From: Oceanospirillales bacterium
GTDB taxonomy: Bacteria > Pseudomonadota > Gammaproteobacteria > Pseudomonadales > Endozoicomonadaceae
Length of the DNA: 64,000 nt
Direction: 5' to 3'
Assembly (NCBI GenBank): GCA_004762125.1
Contig: SIHQ01000011.1
Span: 89,134 to 153,133, forward strand
A model generated the notes under the pieces. The model saw only the letters and a program-made list of their open reading frames with translations. It was not told the DNA's origin and ran no database searches. Both the position numbers and the translations under genes were made by a program. Of the stretch, positions 56,573-64,000 are shown one piece after another. Numbering within the stretch: position 1 is the first letter of the stretch; each line of letters begins with the position of its first letter.

Positions 56573-57367
56573 TTACAAAAGAGCATCTCTGAGAACTTTT
56601 GCCATTATTTCTGGCTGCTCTCTATGGATGTTATGACCTGAATTACTGACACTGTGAATATTCATGACACAACCCGATTCAAGTAACTTATGAGCAATGC
56701 TCTGAAACTTTATATCTCTATCACCATGAAGATAAGTGATCGGGCATGACGCACTGCCAAGGCCTCCCCAGAGTGAAGGTTGTCTGGCAAGGCTGTATCT
56801 CTCAAGTGCATCAGCCAGTAAATTTCCATCGGTGTTACTGGCAAGCCTGCTTTTCATCAGGCTCTCCCTTACCTTACTGTTCAGATCAGCAAAAACAGTT
56901 TGGTGATACCAGCGCGTCAGCACCTCTGATAAGGGTTCCGTACGGAATCGAGAAGCCCAACTCTGGTCATTTTCCAGTCTTGCGGCACACTCTTCAGATT
57001 CCAGACCCGGGTGCGATGACTCTACAATCAGCTTCTCAACCCCCTCAGGAGATTTGAGCGCATGATACATAGCCAACCTTCCCCCCAAAGAATAACCCAC
57101 CAGTGCATAATCTTTTACGTCCAATTGCTGAAGGGTTGCAGACAAAAGATCACTGAAAACGTCAAAACTATTTTCTTCAGCAACGGGAATATTGCTGCTA
57201 TGCCCGTGACCAGGAAGATCTATAGCAATGAGATAAAAGTCCGCAGCCAACTGTTCTGCCAATAACGACCAGTCACTGCAGTCACCAAGAAAACCATGCA
57301 GCAGAACCAGCGGCGTTCCTTCTCTAACACCCCAGGTACGATAGGCAAGATTCACCACTTCACTCAT
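56573..57367 (-). CDS. menH: SHCHC synthase (alpha/beta hydrolase)
   Basis: Product of 264 residues. The alpha/beta-hydrolase signature is complete: LVLLHGFLGDCSDWSLLAEQ (oxyanion region), VGYSLGGRLAMYHAL (nucleophile Ser), and SNSGHNIHREQPEIM (catalytic His). In the men operon it is 2-succinyl-6-hydroxy-2,4-cyclohexadiene-1-carboxylate synthase. Its start overlaps the menD stop by four bases. Confidence 0.93.
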   Translation of the reverse strand: MSEVVNLAYRTWGVREGTPLVLLHGFLGDCSDWSLLAEQLAADFYLIAIDLPGHGHSSNIPVAEENSFDVFSDLLSATLQQLDVKDYALVGYSLGGRLAMYHALKSPEGVEKLIVESSHPGLESEECAARLENDQSWASRFRTEPLSEVLTRWYHQTVFADLNSKVRESLMKSRLASNTDGNLLADALERYSLARQPSLWGGLGSASCPITYLHGDRDIKFQSIAHKLLESGCVMNIHSVSNSGHNIHREQPEIMAKVLRDALL

Positions 57368-59127
57368 AACAGCTCCTTCAACAGATGGGTCACCTGTTTG
57401 ATCTGTTCAGCAGCCTGCCCGGGCTGGGTTTTTACTTCGATCAATGTACAGCTATTGAAATCAAGGGCTTGCGCACATTGTTCGGAAAACTCAGAGCGAC
57501 TGACCGGATTCAGATATTTGATGTCAAACATGGCTGCGGCCTGACGAGCGTCTAATCCATGCGGGGTCTGAAAGTACTCAACGGCAGCGTCACCGACTTT
57601 TTCAACCGGTAACAGACTAAAAATACCACCACCATCATTGTTGATCATCACAAGAACGACTGGTGTTTTTACTTTGGCCAGTAACTGCATTGAGTTCAGG
57701 TCGTGTAAAAACGACAGATCACCAATAATAGCTAGCAGAGGCTCATCGCTTCCAACGGCACAGCCTGCAGCCGTTGCCATCAAACCATCAATACCACTGG
57801 CACCACGATTACTAAAAACCTTGCCAACTTGCTGACCGGAAAACATATCCAGAAGACGCACCGGCAGGCTGTTACCCACAAAGAGATTAGTCGAAGATGG
57901 TAGTATTTGAGTCAGTTTATGACCCAGCCAAACCTCGGTCAGCTCATCCCTTTTATCAATATACTCTGCAACAACCCCTTCGACAGATTCAGAGAGTGAA
58001 CGAAGCCTGTCTTTATCAGGAAAGATTATTTTTGCGCTGCGATACTCTGACAGTGTTTCAATCAGCAGCTGGCACCCCTTAAACACAGGACCTACGAAAC
58101 GAACACTGGTCACCTGAACGGGATCCAGCCAGCGATTTTCATCGCTGATTAACCAGTAATTTTGCCAGCATTTACTCGCTAGAAAAGCATTCACTCTTTT
58201 TGAAACCAGGTGACTACCGACTTGTAAAATTCTGTCAGCGCAGCTGAATAGTCGCTCACCTTCAGAAGTAGCAAGCAATAAATCTGCGTACTTCACCGTC
58301 CGATGATGCCCATGCATAGGAGATTGAACATCAGCCACGATCGGCCAATCTAGCAGGTCTGCCAGTTCAACAAGCTTGTTTATTACGGAATCGTTATCTG
58401 CATCTTCATTTAACCGTCCAACAACCAACAAGCCCTTTCCTTGAGCAAAATCAGTAGTTTCATGACCACTGATGGAACCGCTAAAGTTATTGTCTAAAAA
58501 GTATTCGGTATACGGCTTATCACGTTCATGCCAGCAACCAGCTTTCTTCACCCAGTCATCGAAATCTTCCAGCATTCCATTTGGATAGAAGGGCTCACGA
58601 AACATACAGTTTATGTGCAAAGGAAGTCGTTTATGACAGGAACGGGCAAAGGCTTGATCAATACTCCCTAGTAACCAGCTCGCAGATATATTCTTGTCAG
58701 GTGCTGGCCAATAAACGCTGGCAGCCGGGTAGTCCGCAAATATTCCTTGCTGTTGAATGGCCTGATTAGCTCCACACTGAACTAACTCCGTTGGTCTGTC
58801 AGCCGTAATCAAAATCAGTGGTACACCAAACTGTCTTGCTTCCACCAGAGCAGGATAGAGATTAGCAACAGCAGAACCTGATGTAGTGATAACGGCAACA
58901 GCACGGCCGCTGCTTTTAGCCAAGCCTAGTGCAAAGAATGCCAAGCCACGTTCGTCAAAATGAACATGTTTCTGATACTTCTCCATAACAGCAGCAGACA
59001 GCGTCAGTGGAGCTGAGCGTGAACCCGGAGCAATACATAAGTCCCGAACACCTAACCGCCATAACTCTTCCAGCAACACGTTAGCCCAAAGCGTGTTTAG
59101 ATTATGATGCTTGATGGGAAAGATCAT
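57364..59127 (-). CDS. menD: SEPHCHC synthase (2-succinyl-5-enolpyruvyl-6-hydroxy-3-cyclohexene-1-carboxylate synthase)
   Basis: Product of 587 residues, a thiamine-diphosphate enzyme. CIAPGSRSAPLTLSAAVM opens the family, FSNRGASGIDGLMATAAG and IIGDLSFLHDLNSMQLL with INNDGGGIFSLLP form the cofactor region. It joins isochorismate and 2-oxoglutarate. It overlaps menF by 26 bases and menH by four, indicating tight coupling. Confidence 0.96.
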   Translation of the reverse strand: MIFPIKHHNLNTLWANVLLEELWRLGVRDLCIAPGSRSAPLTLSAAVMEKYQKHVHFDERGLAFFALGLAKSSGRAVAVITTSGSAVANLYPALVEARQFGVPLILITADRPTELVQCGANQAIQQQGIFADYPAASVYWPAPDKNISASWLLGSIDQAFARSCHKRLPLHINCMFREPFYPNGMLEDFDDWVKKAGCWHERDKPYTEYFLDNNFSGSISGHETTDFAQGKGLLVVGRLNEDADNDSVINKLVELADLLDWPIVADVQSPMHGHHRTVKYADLLLATSEGERLFSCADRILQVGSHLVSKRVNAFLASKCWQNYWLISDENRWLDPVQVTSVRFVGPVFKGCQLLIETLSEYRSAKIIFPDKDRLRSLSESVEGVVAEYIDKRDELTEVWLGHKLTQILPSSTNLFVGNSLPVRLLDMFSGQQVGKVFSNRGASGIDGLMATAAGCAVGSDEPLLAIIGDLSFLHDLNSMQLLAKVKTPVVLVMINNDGGGIFSLLPVEKVGDAAVEYFQTPHGLDARQAAAMFDIKYLNPVSRSEFSEQCAQALDFNSCTLIEVKTQPGQAAEQIKQVTHLLKELL

Positions 59128-60535
59128 GAAGGATTCCTGTTGCGTTAATCGTTTTCTGACCGGTCCAGCAACTCTCTGTTATTTCTTGTTTCCCTAATAG
59201 CGTCAACAGCGTTGCAATCTTGTTATTCAGCTCATTCCATTCTTCTCGGGCTTTTGAGCCATCAACAATGCCTGCACCGGAAAATAATGAAAGACTCTTG
59301 CTACGCAACAACGCACTCCTGATGGAAACAGTAAACTCCGACTCGCGCTCCCCAATCACACCACAGGTTCCTGCGTAGAGTCCGCGGGCATAACCTTCAT
59401 TCGATTCAATAAAGGTCATGGCCTCTTTCCTGCCTGTACCACCAACAGCGGGGGTCGGGTGCAATGTTTCAAAGAGGTCGCCATCATTCACTCCTTGTTT
59501 AAGCACACCTCTGATGAGATGCCTGAGATGCTGAATCCGTTTTAATTTGACCACTGAGTGGCTGCGATCAAACTCTAGAGAACTGCATATTTCATCAAGT
59601 CTTCGTCGTATATCGTCTAGGACAAGATTGTTTTCATGAACATTTTTTGTGTCATTAAGGAGACGCAGCTCCAGACGAAAATCCTCATCACGATTTTCGC
59701 CTCTCGATGTTGTTCCAGCCAGCGCCTCCGTATGGATCGCACCATCAACACGACTGAACAGACGCTCGGGTGAACAACCAAAAAAGAAATCGCCATTAGC
59801 CGCTTCAAAGGCAAAAACATAGGAACGTGGATTAATCATTTGCCATTGTTGAAGCAGTACCCAAGGGTCAAGGTGACCATCAAGCCCCATTCTGATTTCA
59901 CGGGATAGAACCACTTTTTTGAGATTATTCTGGCCAATACCTGCGATTGCTTTTTCCAATAAGCCTTGCCAACGATTCGGATCAGGATTAAAGGTCGGTG
60001 GCTCAAGCATATAATCCCAATCAGGATCCGCTAATTGCCAGTTGATGGACTCAATACAGTTTCTGGCTTTACGTAAACTCTCCAACCACTCTTCCTTGTT
60101 ATCACGCACCAGATTACAGGCCAGAAAACAGCCACTGCGTGTCTGAACAATTTCCACCAGAGGAAAGAAAAATTCTCCATAGCCAAATTGATGCCAGAGC
60201 ATATGAGGCTTATCAGAAAAAGAGAGGTAGCTGAGGCAACGACCCGCTTTAGGTAATTTGACGTGAGCAGTCTGAAACATCTGCCCAGCTTCATCCCGGG
60301 TCTTCACTGTTTGAGACCAGGCTCGCCCTAGTCCGGCAATTTTGGTGTCACTATTACGATCCTGCCAGTAACAACGTCCCGCAGATGTCTGAGAGGACAG
60401 CCAACTGAACAAGTTGATCATAGGCAGAGACGTTTCAACCCTCAGTAATGTTAAATCTGACTGGTAGCACGTCTCTAGTTCCTTTAAGCATTTAATCAGT
60501 TCTGCAGCCTGACACTGAACCTCATTAATCAACAC
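59102..60535 (-). CDS. menF: Isochorismate synthase
   Basis: Product of 477 residues, chorismate-binding family. KVVLSREIRM, HTEALAGTTSRGENRDEDFR, HPTPAVGGTGRKEAMTFI and RGLYAGTCGVIGERESEFT are the conserved active-site blocks. It turns chorismate into isochorismate, the first step of menaquinone synthesis. As first gene of menF-D-H-C-E it sets the start of the operon; salicylate or siderophore routes use the same reaction, but the context fixes MenF. Confidence 0.95.
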   Translation of the reverse strand: MLINEVQCQAAELIKCLKELETCYQSDLTLLRVETSLPMINLFSWLSSQTSAGRCYWQDRNSDTKIAGLGRAWSQTVKTRDEAGQMFQTAHVKLPKAGRCLSYLSFSDKPHMLWHQFGYGEFFFPLVEIVQTRSGCFLACNLVRDNKEEWLESLRKARNCIESINWQLADPDWDYMLEPPTFNPDPNRWQGLLEKAIAGIGQNNLKKVVLSREIRMGLDGHLDPWVLLQQWQMINPRSYVFAFEAANGDFFFGCSPERLFSRVDGAIHTEALAGTTSRGENRDEDFRLELRLLNDTKNVHENNLVLDDIRRRLDEICSSLEFDRSHSVVKLKRIQHLRHLIRGVLKQGVNDGDLFETLHPTPAVGGTGRKEAMTFIESNEGYARGLYAGTCGVIGERESEFTVSIRSALLRSKSLSLFSGAGIVDGSKAREEWNELNNKIATLLTLLGKQEITESCWTGQKTINATGILHDLSHQAS

Positions 60536-60683
60536 CCGACTCCCAAGCTCTGCAGTACAATTTCAAAGGTTAATTGTACGGTTTACAAGCTGCCACTGAC
60601 AGCATGGTATTTACCGAACGGACCATGTTAACAAAGGACATGTTATTATGGTCAACTGGATTTAGCAGCGTACTGATTGAAAT

Positions 60684-61019
60684 ATGGCAACTAATGGCCA
60701 ATCAGCCAGAAAATGGCTTGAAGAAAACCAAAATAATGCTCCAAAAGAAAGAGTTGAGCAGATCAGAAAAAGCATCGCCGAAAAATTGGCTAAGCTTGAT
60801 GACTCAGACGACAGTTCACTTGGACTTCTCGAAGCTTTAGATGTGCTTGACCAGCATATTCATAGTTCGACTGATGCCGAAACCTTACCTTCTGAAGATG
60901 CTTTGAAACTCGATACGGGACCTCTGGTATCCGAGGCGAGTATCGAAGTACCAGAGTTAACTCCCGAGGAAAAACAAGCCCGATTTCAGCAACTACTGAA
61001 ATCGAGACAACTCAAATAA
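60684..61019 (+). CDS. Small acidic helical protein of unknown function
   Basis: Product of 111 residues. I recognise no family. It is rich in Glu, Asp, Lys and Leu, with helical stretches (KERVEQIRKSIAEKLAKLDD and LTPEEKQARFQQLLKSRQ), and has no signal peptide or membrane span. The ribosome site before the ATG is weak. It converges on another small gene 27 bases further on. Regulation or partner unknown. The alternative frame at 60574-60840 is less protein-like. Confidence 0.55.
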   Translation: MATNGQSARKWLEENQNNAPKERVEQIRKSIAEKLAKLDDSDDSSLGLLEALDVLDQHIHSSTDAETLPSEDALKLDTGPLVSEASIEVPELTPEEKQARFQQLLKSRQLK

Positions 61020-61046
61020 GAGCAGTTCTAAAATGTATTGAGGCTG

Positions 61047-61286
61047 TTAATGGTGATCGATTTTCAGTCGCTTGCATTCAGACACCACAAGATCGTAATT
61101 CCAGCTCACTCCTTGGGGTGCGGGTTCGCTGTGTTCAATCAGCTTCTGGCAAACCTGCATAGGATTGAGGCCTTTTTTAATTAACCTTTCCAGCGTTTTC
61201 CTTAGCTCTTCATCATAGCCAGTGTCTTCTTCTACAGATGAGATTGGCTGACCTTTTTTCCTGACTGCAACTTTTATTTGCTTCAT
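61047..61286 (-). CDS. Small protein of unknown function
   Basis: Product of 79 residues starting at the ATG at 61286. The family is unknown to me. It is basic at the N-terminus (KQIKVAVRKKG) and mostly helical after that (LRKTLERLIKKGLNPMQVCQ). GGTGG before the start is a weak ribosome site. It is divergent to the membrane-protein gene at 61407. The composition looks like real protein, but evidence stops there. Confidence 0.5.
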   Translation of the reverse strand: MKQIKVAVRKKGQPISSVEEDTGYDEELRKTLERLIKKGLNPMQVCQKLIEHSEPAPQGVSWNYDLVVSECKRLKIDHH

Positions 61287-61406
61287 TATGCCACCATTAT
61301 TGCCCGACTAGCTGAGTATACCGCAGTTTATCAGGAAGCAGTCTTAGCACAAATAACAGATACCCTATACTTCCTTAGTCTGATTTCAGGCAGGAGGAGT
61401 TTAGCT

Positions 61407-61952
61407 GTGAAACGTCTCTATTATCTTTCTAAAACTCTCGAGAGCGTCAGTAAAATTGTGGACGATCTTCACCATGAAGGCATTTCCGACTGGAACATAC
61501 ATGTTCTCAGTAAGGATGAAGCAGGCCTATATCATCGTCATATACACAGTGCCCATATTTTTCAGCAAAATGATGTTATTCATTCTGGGCTGCTTGGCGC
61601 GATACTGGGAATAATCCTTGGTATTTTCTTCTCGGTACTCATTGATTACTGGCTTCATGTTCATGATCTGTCAGTCGCTATTCATACACTTATTGCGGGT
61701 ACCTTCACCTTGTTTGGTGCTTGGAGCGGTGGACTGGTAGGAGTCATGAAAGAAAATTACAAAATCACCCGATTCCATAATGATCTGGAGAAGGGTTTCT
61801 ACCTTCTACTTATCGATACTCATAAAGCTCAAGAAACATCGATTCGTCAGCAAATTTCTCGTTTTCACCCAGAAACAATGTTTGCAGCCCAAGGTACTAG
61901 TCTCATTCAACCCTTTAATCATCACTTCTGGTTCCCTGCAAAAAAAGCCTGA
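61407..61952 (+). CDS. Membrane protein of unknown function with two spans
   Basis: Product of 181 residues from the GTG at 61407, which has a strong AGGAGGAG seven bases upstream; the longer frame from 61278 would overlap the divergent gene and lacks such a site. The N-terminal cytosolic part (ESVSKIVDDLHHEGISDWNI) resembles the small alpha/beta stress-protein-like domains that precede paired glycine-rich spans. Two spans follow (LLGAILGIILGIFFSVLI and LIAGTFTLFGAWSGGLVGVM). The C-terminal soluble part is His-rich near its end. No function can be assigned. Confidence 0.72.
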   Translation: MKRLYYLSKTLESVSKIVDDLHHEGISDWNIHVLSKDEAGLYHRHIHSAHIFQQNDVIHSGLLGAILGIILGIFFSVLIDYWLHVHDLSVAIHTLIAGTFTLFGAWSGGLVGVMKENYKITRFHNDLEKGFYLLLIDTHKAQETSIRQQISRFHPETMFAAQGTSLIQPFNHHFWFPAKKA

Positions 61953-62073
61953 GACCTGTTTTGTGTAAAAACCACAAATACACCTCGAACTCTCTTATCA
62001 TTCAGAACTTATGATTATAACGGCATCGCCGATAGCTGTTTTTCCAGCCACTTTCGTTTATTTGGAAACAGTT

Positions 62074-62184
62074 ATGGATAGCTTAAATCGCCTTGTTAAG
62101 GCAGAACAACAAATCGGAGATTTTGCTTATTGGTTTCTGACTGTTTTAGCCCTCGCATGGCCAACATACGTCCTGCTTTCTTGA
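62074..62184 (+). CDS. Possible 36-residue membrane protein
   Basis: The frame encodes MDSLNRLVKAEQQIGDFA followed by a hydrophobic end (YWFLTVLALAWPTYVLLS). One membrane span after a polar helix is a usual small-protein layout. Only a weak GGA precedes the ATG, so this remains tentative. The rest of 61953-62330 shows no gene. Confidence 0.33.
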   Translation: MDSLNRLVKAEQQIGDFAYWFLTVLALAWPTYVLLS

Positions 62185-62330
62185 TGCAGCAGATTTATCA
62201 GGAAGGTAATCAAAAAGATCACTTTCCAATCCTCAGGTTAAGACCTGAATAATGCGCTATGCTATCTGCCACCTGTAGTCACCTGTTCCGGTTTCACCTT
62301 CTGATGGTGACATATAGCTAAGTGAGCATA

Positions 62331-63587
62331 ATGGCAGAGCTTCAAACTCAATCATTAAAAATCTGCGACCAGGTTTGGATTAATGTCAACCTGGCCACAT
62401 TCTCTAACACGGCTGTTGATCAGTACGGTTCTTTACGCAATTATGCGCTGGGAATAAAAAATGGCCTTGTCGCCTGTATAACCTCCATGTCATCAGTGAC
62501 TGCCACCCAACTACCTTTTAACGTCATTGACGGACACAATGGCTGGATCACTCCTGGCCTGATTGATTGTCACACTCACTTGGTATTCGGTGGGCATAGA
62601 GCTCAAGAGTTTGAACTGAGACTGAGAGGCATCCCGTACCAACAATTGCTCCATCAGGGGGGAGGGATTCTAGCGACTACTCGAGCTACTCGAATCAGGT
62701 CACAGGAACAACTGATTAAATCTGCTCTACCAAGAATCAAGGCTTTGGCGCTAGAAGGAACCACCTGTATTGAAGTCAAATCCGGCTATGGATTGAACAT
62801 CGAAGATGAGATGAAAATGCTTAAGGTCGCACAGAATCTTTCCAATCATTACCCTATCAAAATCATGTCCACTCTTCTTATTGCCAATACCATTCCTCCT
62901 GAGTACGCCGGTCGGGTTGATGGTTATGTTGACATGATCTGCGATGAACTGATTCCTTCAGTCGTCTCTGAAAAATTAGCATCTGCTATCGATATTAACT
63001 GCGATTGCACGACTTTTAGCAGACAACAGCGTCAACGCCTTTTTGAAACTGCCGCTGAATCAGGGCTGATGCTGAAAGCCCATGCTGAGCAATACTCCTG
63101 CAATGGCGGTGCTTCATTCGCCAGTTTTTATGGGGCGCATTCTTGCGACCACCTTGAATACATTTCCGAAGAGGGTGTAGAAGATATGGCTAAAGCTAAA
63201 GCCATTGCAGTCCTCCTTCCAGGCACTCACTACTTTATGCAGTCAAAGCACTGTCCTCCTGTTGAATTGTTTCGAAAGCATCATATTCCCATGGCCATTG
63301 CCAGCGACACCAACCCGGGAACATCTCCATTAGCCTCAATTCGTCTGATGATGAATATGAGCTGTATTTTCTTTCGCCTGACACCTGCAGAGGCTCTGGC
63401 AGGAGCGACGATTAATGCTGCCAAAGCCCTCGGCATTGATAGCCAGTACGGCAGCATTGCTATTGGCAAGACGGCAGATCTCTGCCTCTGGGAAATAGAC
63501 CATCCAAATGAATTACCTTATCAATTGGGGCACTGCCCACTCAAACAGCGAATCATTGCCGGATCCATTGTTGATGACTACCAGTAA
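62331..63587 (+). CDS. hutI: Imidazolonepropionase
   Basis: Product of 418 residues from the ATG at 62331 (GTG 62322 is in frame just before). The amidohydrolase metal motif is in PGLIDCHTHLVFGGHRAQEF, then EVKSGYGLNIEDEMKML, HAEQYSCNGG and IASDTNPGTSPLAS give the other ligands. It opens the imidazolone ring in histidine degradation. hutH, hutU and hutG are not adjacent in the window; they may be outside or elsewhere. Confidence 0.95.
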   Translation: MAELQTQSLKICDQVWINVNLATFSNTAVDQYGSLRNYALGIKNGLVACITSMSSVTATQLPFNVIDGHNGWITPGLIDCHTHLVFGGHRAQEFELRLRGIPYQQLLHQGGGILATTRATRIRSQEQLIKSALPRIKALALEGTTCIEVKSGYGLNIEDEMKMLKVAQNLSNHYPIKIMSTLLIANTIPPEYAGRVDGYVDMICDELIPSVVSEKLASAIDINCDCTTFSRQQRQRLFETAAESGLMLKAHAEQYSCNGGASFASFYGAHSCDHLEYISEEGVEDMAKAKAIAVLLPGTHYFMQSKHCPPVELFRKHHIPMAIASDTNPGTSPLASIRLMMNMSCIFFRLTPAEALAGATINAAKALGIDSQYGSIAIGKTADLCLWEIDHPNELPYQLGHCPLKQRIIAGSIVDDYQ

Positions 63588-63758
63588 TATTTATTCAACT
63601 ATCAGAGCGAGACTCTAGAGCTACGTAGTGACAATGGGGACCAGGGCTTTGAGACGACTTTCGAAGCACTAAAGGCCGGACTTTCTTCATTAAAAGGCGG
63701 GGGATCTTTCGAGACGGCTAAAGATGCATTCGACAACCACCTGAAAAGCCAATATTAA
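63588..63758 (+). pseudogene. In-frame coding-like remnant after hutI, without start codon
   Basis: Directly after the hutI stop the same frame stays open for 56 codons, up to TAA at 63756-63758. It contains no ATG, GTG or TTG. Its translation looks protein-like and has an internal echo (FETTFEALKAG and FETAKDAFDN). It is probably the 3' remnant of another gene; the origin is unknown. Confidence 0.4.
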
Positions 63759-63833
63759 ATACGATCTATATTCTGAACTGCACATTAATTTTCAAGAATC
63801 GGAGGAATAAATAACTGCATTTTTCTCCAGGCA

Positions 63834-63866
63834 TAAAAAAAGCCCAGTTGATTTCTCAACTGGGCT
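63834..63866 (-). terminator. rRNA operon terminator
   Basis: On the minus strand GCCCAGTTGA-GAAA-TCAACTGGGC forms a perfect ten-pair stem with a GAAA tetraloop followed by seven T residues. It lies 13 bases beyond the 5S gene. Confidence 0.95.
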
Positions 63867-63878
63867 TCTTAATTTCAA

Positions 63879-63997
63879 TGCCTGGCGATGACCTACTCTC
63901 ACATGGGGAAACCCCACACTACCATCGGCGATGTATCGTTTCACTTCCGAGTTCGGGATGGGATCGGGTGGTTCCAATACTCTATGGTCACCAGGCA
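63879..63997 (-). rRNA. rrf: 5S ribosomal RNA
   Basis: The complement reads TGCCTGGTGACCATAGAGTA at the 5' end, contains the conserved CCCATCCCGAACTCGGAAGT and CGCCGATGGTAGTGTGGGGT blocks, and ends with GCCAGGCA, which pairs with the 5' end. About 119 bases. The rest of the rRNA operon would lie beyond the right edge. Confidence 0.96.
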
Positions 63998-64000
63998 AAA

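Noticed and set aside
60574..60840. 88-codon open frame on the plus strand
   Set aside because: It overlaps the more protein-like 111-residue frame at 60684 in another phase.
61278..61406. N-terminal extension of the two-span membrane protein
   Set aside because: The GTG at 61407 has a strong AGGAGGAG site; the extension overlaps the divergent gene.
1..64000. CRISPR arrays, tRNA genes and prophage
   Set aside because: No regularly spaced direct repeats, no tRNA cloverleaf with CCA-type end, and no phage structural genes were seen. Small or diverged cases could have escaped a reading by eye.

Overview
The window looks like chromosomal DNA of a facultatively anaerobic, host-associated gammaproteobacterium. 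The core genes (rsmC, trmN6, dusC, mnmC, guaC, udk, ubiUVT, menFDHCE, pflBA, oadGAB) are all gammaproteobacterial in type. They are interspersed with large hypothetical, effector-like or cysteine-rich secreted proteins. I infer an Endozoicomonas/Oceanospirillales-like organism; this rests on gene content only and is not proven.

Layout. 1-4079: the 3' part of a phage-defence / restriction-like operon (Z1-domain helicase-associated protein, cut by the window edge; PD-(D/E)XK protein; AIPR protein). 4320-5132: a complete IS6-family insertion sequence that separates the defence operon from ordinary chromosome. 5137-8336: an enone reductase, a small protein and a KstD-like flavoprotein dehydrogenase. 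8643-15885: an OmpA/TSP3 lipoprotein, a 777-residue unknown protein with internal repeats, an exported MsrA, a DMT transporter, trmN6 and a 504-residue unknown coiled-coil protein. 16048-21643: parts of an amino-acid ABC transporter, rsmC, yciA-udk and guaC. 21759-25075: two tandem cysteine-rich exported paralogues with a decayed copy of the 3' end of guaC between them. 25060-33442: fermentation and anaerobic carbon metabolism (pflA, pflB, mgsA, sodium-pumping oxaloacetate decarboxylase oadGAB). 33846-43057: dusC-mnmC, a YceI protein, a second msrA, an M23 peptidase, a TolC-like porin, hemG and a GT87 glycosyltransferase. 43121-48775: a peptide/oligopeptide ABC importer with a fused double ATPase. 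49217-60535: alaE, thiM, the anaerobic ubiquinone genes ubiT/ubiV/ubiU, thpR and a menaquinone operon menF-D-H-C-E without menB. 60684-63587: small unknown genes and hutI. The right edge is the 5S end of an rRNA operon on the minus strand.

How the genes work together. Oxygen-independent ubiquinone hydroxylation (UbiUVT), menaquinone synthesis (Men), HemG (quinone-linked protoporphyrinogen oxidation), pyruvate formate-lyase with its activase, methylglyoxal synthase and the Na+-pumping decarboxylase together describe a cell equipped for anaerobic or fermentative growth. Peptide import, amino-acid uptake, alanine export and histidine breakdown fit growth on protein-derived nutrients. The best candidates for undescribed biology are the cysteine-rich paralogue pair, whose duplication history is recorded by the guaC relic, and the repeat-containing 777-residue protein. 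The Z1/PD-(D/E)XK/AIPR operon is a known type of conflict system, but its mechanism is poorly understood and its upstream partners lie outside the window.
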